Positions 1 through 7,570 of a DNA stretch of 64,000 nucleotides are shown here, one piece after another. Below the pieces are notes generated by a model. The model was given only the letters and a program-made list of their open reading frames with translations. It did not search any database and was not told the origin of the DNA. The translations under genes were made by a program, and so were the position numbers. Numbering within the stretch: the first letter of the stretch is position 1; every line of letters starts with the position of its first letter. This DNA is from Bradyrhizobium sp. sGM-13 (GTDB taxonomy: Bacteria; Pseudomonadota; Alphaproteobacteria; Rhizobiales; Xanthobacteraceae), in the NCBI RefSeq assembly GCF_018398875.1, contig NZ_JAGWDK010000001.1, forward strand, positions 1-64,000, given 5' to 3'.

Positions 1-183
1 AGGCCGGGATGCTCCCGCTGTACCTGTATGCTCGTGTGCATTTTCTTTAGCGCAAATCGCACACGAGACCGCGGGTGCAGCCAGCACCCGGTCTTCCCTG
101 CGCCCTCTAAATGAGAGGGCGGGAAGTTGATGGCAAAGCTCGGGCGCCATGCGTCGCGAGAATGTCACTTCATATTCCGTTGT
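1..183. other. Gene-free start of window with two short hairpins
   Basis: No supported gene lies before the PQQ dehydrogenase, which ends at 302. Two compact inverted repeats are visible: CGGGTGC/GCACCCG (72-90, loop AGCCA) and GCCCTCT/AGAGGGC (102-120, loop AAATG). Their density resembles the extragenic palindromic elements found elsewhere in this window, but no second copy of this stretch was recognised here, so its repeat status is a guess. Confidence 0.35.
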
Positions 184-285
184 CGTCACCCGCGAAGGCG
201 GGTGACCCAGTATTCCAGAGACGCCAGTGATTAAACCGAGAAGCCGCGGCGTACTGGATCGTCCGGTCAAGCCGGACGATGACAG
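184..285. repeat. Intergenic repeat family A, copy 1
   Basis: About 100 bp sharing the blocks GTCACCCGC, AGTATTCCAGA and GCGGCGTACTGGAT in the same order with copies at 28921-29041 and 63910-64000. The left part (CACCCGC/GCGGGTG) and the right part (GTCCGG/CCGGAC) are inverted repeats, so it can fold as two hairpins. It lies just downstream of the PQQ dehydrogenase stop codon. Such dispersed palindromic elements are usual in Bradyrhizobium-like genomes; no transposase is present. Confidence 0.75.
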
Positions 286-301
286 CAGAGGATGCGTACA
301 C

Positions 302-2338
302 TCACGCCCTTCCTGCCCTGCTCCGCCACCAGCGCCACAACGCAATCGCCATCACCACGATCACCAACCCAACCGCAATCGCCCCGCTCATAAAACGTCC
401 ACCGGGCCGGTCGATGGTGCGCGACCACAGCGAGGGCGCCTCACCTGGCCGCGCCAGGCGGAACGCCACCACGCTGTCGCCGATCGTGGTGCCGGACTCG
501 GAATGACCGCCGGCGCCGATCGCGACGTATTGCTCGCCCTTCCACATGTAGGTCATGGGATTGGCGACGCCCGGCACCGGCAACCGGCCCTGCCACAGCT
601 CCTGCCCCGATCGGGCATCGAAGGCGCGCAAATAAGCATCCATTGCGCCGGTGAAGACGAGGCTGCCGGCAGTGATCGCGACGCCGCTGATGAGCGGCGT
701 GCCGAAGGGAAAAGCGATGCCGAGCGGCGCACGATCTTCCGTGGTGCCGACTCTCGATCGCCAGAGAATCTTGCCGGCCTTGAGATCGACCGCGACCATC
801 TCGCCCCAGGGCGGCTTGTTGCACAACAGCCCCAACGGCGACAGTGCAACCGCACGGGTCATCGCAAACGGCGTGCCCTGTTGCCGTCCGAAATCGTGAC
901 CGGGCGGCGGGCTAAAGCTATCGGCCATAGCGGCACGTGGAAACAATTTGATAATGTGAATCGCCCGCGTCGTGTTGGCGTAAAGAATCTGGCTGACCGG
1001 ATCGAATGCGACGCCGCCCCAGTTCACGCCGCCGCCGGTCATCGGAAACACCACGGTGCCCTGCGTGGACGGCGGCGTGTAGAGGCCTTCGTTGCGGGCA
1101 GAGGCGACCTGCGCGCGGCAGGCTCCGCTGTCCCAGAACGGAATCAGGCCGAACACGTCGTCGGCCGAGATCTGCTGCGACAGCAGCGCCGGGACGTGGG
1201 TCGGGAACGGCTGCGTCGGCGAGAGCTGCTCGCCTTCGGCCCCGCCCTGCGGCACCGCGCGTTCCTCCACCGGCCACACCGGCTCGCCGGTATCGCGGTC
1301 GAGCACGAACACGAAGCCTTGTTTGGTGGGCTGGATCACCACGTCGCGCAGGCCTTCACCGGTGTCGATGCGCGCCAATGTCGGCTGCGCCGGCAGGTCG
1401 TAATCCCAGACGTCGTGATGCACGGTCTGAAACGACCACACCCGTGCGCCGGTCTCCGCGCGCAGTGCGACGATCGAATTGGCGTAGTCGTTATTGCCGG
1501 GCCGCTTGCCGCCCCAGAAATCCGGGCTCGGCGAGGACGTGGGCAAGAATACCAGGCCGCGCTCCTCGTCCACCGACATCGGCGCCCAGACATTGGCGTG
1601 GCCGGCAATCACGCCATCATGCACCAGCGGATCGAAGCTCCAGCGCGGTTGCCCGGTTCGTGCATCGAAAGCGCGCACCGTGCCCGGCGGCGCTTCGACG
1701 CGGCGATTATCTGCAATTGCGGAGCCGACGATGACGGTGTCGCTGATAATGACGGGCGCCGACGTGATCTGGAATTCGCCGGGCCACTCCAATGGACCGA
1801 TTGCGAACTTGATCTCGCCATTGTTGCCGAAATCGGCGCAGGGAACGCCGGTCCTGGCGTCGAGCGCGATCAGGCGCACGTCGTTGGTGCCCATGAATAT
1901 CCGTGCGCGGCAGGCGGCAGTCTCAGCGGCGCGCTCATCGAGCCAATAGGCGACGCCACGGCAAGTGTAGCGGTTGGCCGGGCGTTGAGCTGTCGAGATA
2001 CCAGGATCGTATCGCCACTTCGGCACACCACTGCCGGGATCGAGCGCGATGACCTCGTTAAAAGGCGAGCAGAAGATCAGGCTGTCCTCGACAAGCAGCG
2101 GCGTGGCCTGAAACTTGGTCCGCTTCATCGCCTCGACCGGCCGGCGATCAAGGTCGCCAGTCCGAAATTCCCAGGCGCGGACGAGATTGCCGACATTGTC
2201 GGGCGTGATCTGCTTGTGCGGCGAAAATCGCGATCCGCCGCGATCGCCGCCCCAATGCTCCCAGGCGGAAGCAGGAAGCGGATTGGCCGCGCAGAAGATG
2301 GCAACGATCAAAGCGAACAGACAAATCGGATTTCGCAT
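302..2338 (-). CDS. PQQ-dependent (quinoprotein) dehydrogenase
   Basis: A periplasmic quinoprotein dehydrogenase related to the catalytic domain of glucose dehydrogenase Gcd. From the ATG at 2338 it has 678 residues: a signal peptide, then a beta-propeller beginning WEHWGGDRGG and PHKQITPDNVGNLVRAW, with repeated ALD..TG..W blades. The stretch NDYANSIVALRAETG followed by HHDVWDYDLPAQPTL matches the Gcd region that carries the catalytic Asp. It lacks the five N-terminal membrane helices of Gcd but has one hydrophobic helix at the extreme C terminus (GAIAVGLVIVVMAIALW) that may anchor it. A start eight codons earlier (2362) is possible; the later one begins the signal peptide directly. Substrate is unknown; no pqq synthesis gene is nearby. 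Confidence 0.85.
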   Translation of the reverse strand: MRNPICLFALIVAIFCAANPLPASAWEHWGGDRGGSRFSPHKQITPDNVGNLVRAWEFRTGDLDRRPVEAMKRTKFQATPLLVEDSLIFCSPFNEVIALDPGSGVPKWRYDPGISTAQRPANRYTCRGVAYWLDERAAETAACRARIFMGTNDVRLIALDARTGVPCADFGNNGEIKFAIGPLEWPGEFQITSAPVIISDTVIVGSAIADNRRVEAPPGTVRAFDARTGQPRWSFDPLVHDGVIAGHANVWAPMSVDEERGLVFLPTSSPSPDFWGGKRPGNNDYANSIVALRAETGARVWSFQTVHHDVWDYDLPAQPTLARIDTGEGLRDVVIQPTKQGFVFVLDRDTGEPVWPVEERAVPQGGAEGEQLSPTQPFPTHVPALLSQQISADDVFGLIPFWDSGACRAQVASARNEGLYTPPSTQGTVVFPMTGGGVNWGGVAFDPVSQILYANTTRAIHIIKLFPRAAMADSFSPPPGHDFGRQQGTPFAMTRAVALSPLGLLCNKPPWGEMVAVDLKAGKILWRSRVGTTEDRAPLGIAFPFGTPLISGVAITAGSLVFTGAMDAYLRAFDARSGQELWQGRLPVPGVANPMTYMWKGEQYVAIGAGGHSESGTTIGDSVVAFRLARPGEAPSLWSRTIDRPGGRFMSGAIAVGLVIVVMAIALWRWWRSRAGRA

Positions 2339-2392
2339 CCTGCCCCCGCAAGCGCAACCCACGCTTGCGGGATTGATTACCCTATGGGCAGG

Positions 2393-3835
2393 TCAGTATC
2401 TACCCCGACTGCCGTGGTCGCCATAATTGCCGCCGCGTCCGCCGCCAAACCCGCCGAGACCGATCCCGATGCCGATGCTGACCGGCGGCGGCGGTGGCGG
2501 CTGCTCGTAGACCACGCGCGGGGGCGGACGGCGAACGACCACAACGTCGTCATCTACCTCACGCACACGCCGCGGCGGCTTGCGATCGGCGCGTTTCGGC
2601 GGATCGGGCTCGACGCGCTTGACCGGTGCATTGACCTTGATCGGTTGCTGCGGCGGCTGGATGTTGCAGGGACACATCGGCGCGGCGAGCGCGACGTTTT
2701 GCGGCACGGCGCCCGCGGCGACCAGAGGCGGCGCGAAATCCGGACGGTTACGCAGCCGCTCCTCCAGCTTGCGCGCGGTCGCGGCCAAATCGCTATCGGG
2801 GAATCGCGTCAGGAACGAACGATAAGCGGACGCGGTATTGATCAGCACAGCGTTATTCCACGCCACCATGCGCCGGTGACGGACCAGCCAGTCCCGCGCC
2901 AGCCGCCCGAGCGACGTTTGCGGGTAAAGGCCGGCAAAGGCCTCATAGGCTTCGTCGGTGCCGTCGGCCACGATCAATTCGTTTGCCGCCTCGACCGGCT
3001 TGCCCTTCAGATCGCGCGTCCACTCGGCAACCGTCTTCTTCGGAGCTGCGGCAGGCTTGGGTCCGGCGACCGAGGCGCCAAAAAAGCGGAAATCCTCCGT
3101 CAGCGAAGAGCTGTCCCACGGCGTCTGCCGCCCTTCGGTGACCTTGTTCACCGCAAGCCGCACCCGCTTGAACGTCTCCTCGATCGGAATCCCCTGCTCC
3201 TTGCCGGCCGCGAGCAGCGCGGTCGTATACGGGCTGTTGGAGCCCGAGCCGTCTTCCGCGACCGCGCCGGGCGAAGTCGAGAACGACAGAAACGTGCCGG
3301 GCGCACCGACCTTGGCATCGACCAGCGCAAGGCCGCTGCCGGCGGTCTTGAGATCGGGGAACGGATTGTTGCGGCAGGCATCGAGCATCAGGATGCGCAT
3401 CCTGCTCGGAACCGATGTCAGCGTGTTCAGGATGTCGTTGAGGCGCACCGCCTGGATCGGAATATCGGCTTCCCGCTTCGGATCGATATCGACCGGGACC
3501 AGAAAATTCTCGCCGTCGATCTGCAGCCCATGGCCGGCGTAAAACACCAAGGCGATCGTATCGGCGCCTTTCGCGGCTACCTTGCCGGCGAATTCGCTGA
3601 CCACCTCCCGCATTTGATTCTGCGAAAGATCGGCAGCGGTCGAAACCTCGAAGCCGGAATCGGTCAGCAATTGCGTGACCGCCTTGGCGTCATTGGCCGG
3701 ATTGGGCAGCGCTGGCACCGAGCGATAGGCGGATTGGCCGATCACCAGTGCGAGGCGGCTTTCGGCGGAGGCCGAATGGGCGCCCAGCAGAACCGCCGCA
3801 GGAATCATCAGCTTGAGCAGCGCGTGACGGAACAT
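2393..3835 (-). CDS. Secreted caspase-family (C14) protease
   Basis: A metacaspase-like cysteine peptidase of 480 residues. I chose the ATG at 3835 because GGGAGGTGG lies just upstream and the protein then opens with a clean signal peptide ending HSASA. The caspase p20 fold follows: LALVIGQSAY, then FYAGHG with the catalytic His (about residue 102), and MLDACRNNPF with the catalytic Cys (about residue 154). The tail is proline-rich, then has a Gly-rich end (GIGIGLGGFGGGRGG). Both catalytic residues are intact, so it is probably an active, exported protease cleaving after basic residues, as is known for the family. Substrate and role are unknown. The neighbouring PQQ dehydrogenase is 54 bp downstream on the same strand. 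Confidence 0.85.
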   Translation of the reverse strand: MFRHALLKLMIPAAVLLGAHSASAESRLALVIGQSAYRSVPALPNPANDAKAVTQLLTDSGFEVSTAADLSQNQMREVVSEFAGKVAAKGADTIALVFYAGHGLQIDGENFLVPVDIDPKREADIPIQAVRLNDILNTLTSVPSRMRILMLDACRNNPFPDLKTAGSGLALVDAKVGAPGTFLSFSTSPGAVAEDGSGSNSPYTTALLAAGKEQGIPIEETFKRVRLAVNKVTEGRQTPWDSSSLTEDFRFFGASVAGPKPAAAPKKTVAEWTRDLKGKPVEAANELIVADGTDEAYEAFAGLYPQTSLGRLARDWLVRHRRMVAWNNAVLINTASAYRSFLTRFPDSDLAATARKLEERLRNRPDFAPPLVAAGAVPQNVALAAPMCPCNIQPPQQPIKVNAPVKRVEPDPPKRADRKPPRRVREVDDDVVVVRRPPPRVVYEQPPPPPPVSIGIGIGLGGFGGGRGGNYGDHGSRGRY

Positions 3836-4055
3836 GATGCCACCTCCCGACAATGCAGGCTTCGGATTGGTCACGGCCTCGAAGCCAAAGGTTCAAGCCG
3901 GCCGCGCCCTGTGAGACGTGATGGCGGCCCCATTCGAAGGCGACCTTGTCGCAGGCCCAGAATCCCGCGCAGTGATCCAAATCACAGTCGCGAGATCGTT
4001 ATGTGCACGGCAATCCCCTGTCCGAAATGGCGCCGCCGGGGTAAAACAACCTCCG

Positions 4056-4463
4056 ATGCGGCGGATCGTGGTTCACATAGCGCTGGTAGCGGGCGCAGCG
4101 CTGACGCTTGCGGGTTGCGGTTTTGCCGACGTCCGCGCGCCCGTGCCCGACTTCATGCGCGCCAAGGCGCCCGACCCGCCCGCGCTGGGGACGCCGCCCG
4201 ACGTCAAGCTGCTGCTGCGGCAAAGACTCGATTCGGTGTTCGTGGCGGCCTCGCAACCGACCCAGGTCCGCGTCTCCGAGCCGCGCCCCAACCTCCGCGG
4301 CCAGGGCTGGACCGCCTGCGTCAAGGCCGAAGTGGTTTCCGTGACCGGCAAGCCCCTGGGCACGCAGACCTATCGGATCGAAATATCCGACGGCTCGATC
4401 GCCGACCGCCAAAAAGTCGAAGCCGAGGATACCTGCGCGACCGAGAGCTACGAGCCGGTCTAG
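4056..4463 (+). CDS. Small lipoprotein of unknown function
   Basis: A 135-residue protein whose ATG at 4056 starts a lipoprotein signal peptide (MRRIVVHIALVAGAALTLAGC); the lipobox LAGC predicts a lipidated Cys about 21 residues in. The mature part has no family I recognise; it ends with two widely spaced cysteines including DTCATESYEPV. The frame is open upstream to 3918, but the extra sequence would bury the signal peptide. It is transcribed towards the TpsB gene and their stop codons lie 2 bp apart, so the two genes converge. Confidence 0.7.
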   Translation: MRRIVVHIALVAGAALTLAGCGFADVRAPVPDFMRAKAPDPPALGTPPDVKLLLRQRLDSVFVAASQPTQVRVSEPRPNLRGQGWTACVKAEVVSVTGKPLGTQTYRIEISDGSIADRQKVEAEDTCATESYEPV

Positions 4464-4465
4464 CT

Positions 4466-6250
4466 CTACAGACAGCGCGTCGTCGCCCGCACCGGACAGA
4501 GCTTCAGCGCGCTGGTCAGCGAGAACAGCACCCGTGCCCCGCGGGTCGGATTGTCGGGCGCGCGGTAGCTGAGCGGCGCGGCGGCGCCGATATCGGCTTG
4601 CAGGCCTTCAGCGAGGAAGAAGCGAATGCCGCCGCCGGCCGAGGTCAGCGACAGCCCGTCGCTGAGCCGATAGCCGTCATTCCAGGCCACACCGCTGTCG
4701 ACGAAGCCGTAGAGCTGGTAGCCGTTCAGATATTGCAGGTTCGTCTTCTGGTCGAAGCGCAGTTCGAGCGAGCCCGCGAGGCCGTTGTCGCCGCTGATCT
4801 CGGCGCTGCCATAGCCGCGGCCGAACGCAATGCCGCCGAGGTAGAATTGCTGCGAGGTGAAGAGCGGACGGGACGCCGCCTGGCCGGCGGCAGCGAGCTT
4901 CACCGACCATGCATCCGTCAGCGTTTGATAGCGCGTGAACCAGAAATTCAGCGCGGAGAAAGTGGCGGACGCGCCGACGCGCGACAGATAATCGTCGTCG
5001 CGGTGCGAGGCGCCGAGAATGTCGAGGCCCTGGCGATAGTTCACCGTCAGATAATTGGTGCCGCCGAAATTATCCTGCAGGCGGTAGTCCGACGTGAGGC
5101 TCGCTGTGCGGATGCGATCGGCATAGATCAGGCCGAACACGTCGTTTTCGGTGGCGTTGGTGAATCCCGCAGCCGCGGTCAGCGTCAGGCTGGACTTCTG
5201 CGACTGCACCGGAGCGATGCTGCCGCGAACTTCGAACGAATGGGTCTTGATGTTGTCGCTGTAGAGACGGCGGTAATCACCGGGCCAGACTTCGGTGTAA
5301 TAGCCGTACGCACCGATACGGGCGCCGTCAGTGCCGACGGGCATTTCGTAGGACAGACGGCCGAATGCGAGCTGCCTGGGATCGCCGGGCGTGGTCGAAA
5401 GGTTGAACACCAGCGAATCGCCGGGCGCGAGATAGGAGTTGAACGCGGCTGTCCCGTAGCTTTGCCAGGGTCCGACCGACGACGATCCGAGATTGTCGAT
5501 GCCGAACGATGTGAAGACGTGCCAGGTTTTCACGGAGATGATCAAGCGGAAATGGCCGCTCGTCGTGCCGATCTCGTCGATTGCGGTGTCAATGATGCGC
5601 AGGCCTGGGCGGCCATTGATCAGGAGCAATTGCCGTTCGAGCGTTGCAAGCCGCGAGGGCCGTTCGGCCAACACGGCATCGAACATGGGCCGGACGCCGA
5701 ATTCGTCGGCGCCGTCCCCCTTCAGCGTCAGCTCCGTGATGCTGCCTTCGACGACCTGAATGCGAAGCTCGCCGCTCTGGATATCCTGCGGCGGGATGAT
5801 CGCCCGGCTGAGGTGAAAGCCGGCGGCGCGATAGACCTCGCTGACCGCGCTGGCCATCGCCGCCAGATCTGCCTGCGACACCTTTTTCCCGATGTAGGGT
5901 TGATATGCCGTCACCAGCCGGTCCTGCGGTATCGCGACGGCGCCGCTGATCGAGACGCGCCGAAGCACGAACAGCGGCTTGGTGTCTCCCTGCCCCTCCG
6001 TCCCGGCAAACTGCGGCGACGGCAATCGGGGCCGCCCGTTCGCGCCCTGGCTCGATTGCTGGTCCTCGAAACGCTTTTCGGTCTGCCGCGGATCGTAACC
6101 GGGCTGATGCGCCTGCTGCGCTTGCGCCGGCAAACAGATGAGCGAAGTCCACAGCCCGAGGCTAACCACCACACGGGACAAAGCTGAACAGGCCCAGTTC
6201 CGTAATTGTACGGACAAGAAACCGGAATCGTGAGCGGAACCGCTAGCCAT
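4466..6250 (-). CDS. TpsB/ShlB-FhaC outer-membrane transporter
   Basis: A two-partner secretion pore of up to 594 residues. After the signal peptide (ending LPAQAQ) come a linker rich in Gln and Pro, a POTRA region (FVLRRVSISGAVAIPQDRL ... YRAAGFHLSRAIIPPQDIQSGELRIQVVEG), then a 16-strand-type barrel. FGRGYG late in the protein fits the conserved loop-6 motif (V/F-RGY) of TpsB/Omp85 proteins. The N terminus before the signal peptide is long, so a start slightly inside is possible. No TpsA exoprotein gene lies in the window. It is divergent from the FecR-domain gene across a 130-bp AT-rich promoter region, which suggests a functional link. Confidence 0.85.
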   Translation of the reverse strand: MASGSAHDSGFLSVQLRNWACSALSRVVVSLGLWTSLICLPAQAQQAHQPGYDPRQTEKRFEDQQSSQGANGRPRLPSPQFAGTEGQGDTKPLFVLRRVSISGAVAIPQDRLVTAYQPYIGKKVSQADLAAMASAVSEVYRAAGFHLSRAIIPPQDIQSGELRIQVVEGSITELTLKGDGADEFGVRPMFDAVLAERPSRLATLERQLLLINGRPGLRIIDTAIDEIGTTSGHFRLIISVKTWHVFTSFGIDNLGSSSVGPWQSYGTAAFNSYLAPGDSLVFNLSTTPGDPRQLAFGRLSYEMPVGTDGARIGAYGYYTEVWPGDYRRLYSDNIKTHSFEVRGSIAPVQSQKSSLTLTAAAGFTNATENDVFGLIYADRIRTASLTSDYRLQDNFGGTNYLTVNYRQGLDILGASHRDDDYLSRVGASATFSALNFWFTRYQTLTDAWSVKLAAAGQAASRPLFTSQQFYLGGIAFGRGYGSAEISGDNGLAGSLELRFDQKTNLQYLNGYQLYGFVDSGVAWNDGYRLSDGLSLTSAGGGIRFFLAEGLQADIGAAAPLSYRAPDNPTRGARVLFSLTSALKLCPVRATTRCL

Positions 6251-6380
6251 CTGATTTTTAATAGAAAATTATGGTCAACGAATGGTTAACGCGTCCCTCG
6301 CAGAGCACGGTTTCCGCTCACTCAATGTTGAAACATTTCCAATAGCGTACGGGATAAAGCGGCAAATCGGAGAGAGCTTC

Positions 6381-7505
6381 ATGCGTGCGATCCCTCATGT
6401 CCCGAGAACACTCGCGGCGATGCTCTTCCTGGCGACGGCCTCGATCGCTAACGCCGCCGATGGCGGCGAGTGGACGGTCAGCAAATCTTCCGGCGAGGTC
6501 TGGGTCACCGGCAGCGGCGTGCAGCAGGCATCGATCAAGCAGGAAGACGCGTTGAAGCCGGGCGATACGGTTCGCACCGGCCGCACCGGGCGCGTTCTGT
6601 TGAAGCGCGGCGAGGAAATAATCATGGTTGGGCCGAATTCCGTGGTCGGCGTCCCGGCCCAGAAGAAGGAAGGGCTATCGACAACGATCGTGCAGCGGGC
6701 AGGCTCGATCCTGCTCGACGTCGAAAAACGCAACGTCAAGCATTTCGAGGTCGAAACGCCCTACCTCGCCGCCGTGGTGAAGGGCACGCAATTCCGCGTC
6801 ACCGTCAACGCCGGCAAGACCACCGTCGATGTGATCCGCGGTCAGGTCGAAGTCGCCGACTTTAAGTCAGGCCAGATCGCGCAAGTAATGGCCGGGCAGC
6901 ACGCGACCGCGTTCGCGAACGGCAAGACCGGGCTATCGCTGGGTGGAGCCGGCGTCCTCGTCCCGATCGAGCACGGCAAGCCCCGCGCACCTTCGATCGA
7001 CCGCGTGCCGGTGCCGCGCAACGGTCTCTCCGCGCCGCGCCATGCGGCCAACGGACAAGATAAACATGCGAGCGCCCATCCCGCCAAACATGGCGTCACC
7101 CGCATCTCCTCGTCGATCGGCGAAGTCCGGGTGAACTTCCATCGCGTTACCAACGGTCTCGCCCATGGCACCTCGGCTTCGGCCAGCGCGGCGCGGGGCG
7201 CCTCCGAACCCAAGACGGTCTGGAGTTCATCAACTCCCGGCACGGACACGGCCGCCGCCAACAGTGGTCAGGGAGATAATGGCAACGGATCCGTCGCCAG
7301 TGCCGCCGGTCGAGCAAATGCAAGCGCGGTAGCGGCTGTCGCCGGGGGCAACAGCAATAGCGGCAATGGCAACAGCGGCAACGGTAACGGCAACGGCAAT
7401 GGCAATGGCAATGGCAATGGCAGCAGCGAAAATGCCGCCAACGGGAACGGCAACGGAGCCAACGGCAGTGGCCGTGGCAACAGTGGACACGGAAGAGGCC
7501 GCTAA
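6381..7505 (+). CDS. Secreted FecR-domain protein with Asn/Gly-rich tail
   Basis: A 374-residue exported protein. The ATG at 6381 follows GGAGAGA and opens a signal peptide ending ANAAD. Residues ~25-170 form a FecR domain (GEVWVTGSG, GDTVRTGRTGRVLLKRGEE, VETPYLAAVVKGTQFRVTV). A basic middle part is followed by a low-complexity tail with long Gly-Asn runs, Ser and Arg. Known FecR proteins are anti-sigma regulators with a membrane helix; this one has no internal helix and looks periplasmic or secreted. It is 65 bp upstream of the CHASE2 c-di-GMP gene and divergent from tpsB. FecR-domain genes next to CHASE2 sensor genes are a recurring pair, so it may act as the periplasmic partner. Confidence 0.8.
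   Translation: MRAIPHVPRTLAAMLFLATASIANAADGGEWTVSKSSGEVWVTGSGVQQASIKQEDALKPGDTVRTGRTGRVLLKRGEEIIMVGPNSVVGVPAQKKEGLSTTIVQRAGSILLDVEKRNVKHFEVETPYLAAVVKGTQFRVTVNAGKTTVDVIRGQVEVADFKSGQIAQVMAGQHATAFANGKTGLSLGGAGVLVPIEHGKPRAPSIDRVPVPRNGLSAPRHAANGQDKHASAHPAKHGVTRISSSIGEVRVNFHRVTNGLAHGTSASASAARGASEPKTVWSSSTPGTDTAAANSGQGDNGNGSVASAAGRANASAVAAVAGGNSNSGNGNSGNGNGNGNGNGNGNGSSENAANGNGNGANGSGRGNSGHGRGR
7347..7428 (+). repeat. GGCAAT/GGCAAC hexamer repeat encoding Gly-Asn
   Basis: Tandem 6-bp units (GGCAAT, GGCAAC, GGTAAC) encode a Gly-Asn run in the tail of the FecR-domain protein; the central part has four identical GGCAAT units in a row. Unit length is a multiple of three, so slippage would change tail length without breaking the frame. 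Confidence 0.85.
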
Positions 7506-7570
7506 CCGCACGATCCACTGCAAGAGAACTGAACGACCAGTCAAACCCGAAACACCAGAATGGTGACCAA

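Noticed and set aside
227..6187. Very long open frame (1986 codons) on the plus strand
   Set aside because: It is antisense to the PQQ dehydrogenase, the caspase-like gene and tpsB, all with clear domains and signal peptides. Its translation is Arg/His/Gly-rich without any family motif; high GC removes stop codons in this frame.
6258..6272. TTAA-TAGAAAA-TTAT as a CtrA box between tpsB and the FecR-domain gene
   Set aside because: The region is AT-rich, so a seven-of-eight match is weak, and no motility link exists for these genes.
7347..7500. Short regular repeats as a CRISPR array
   Set aside because: Units are 6 bp without spacers and are in frame in a secreted protein.
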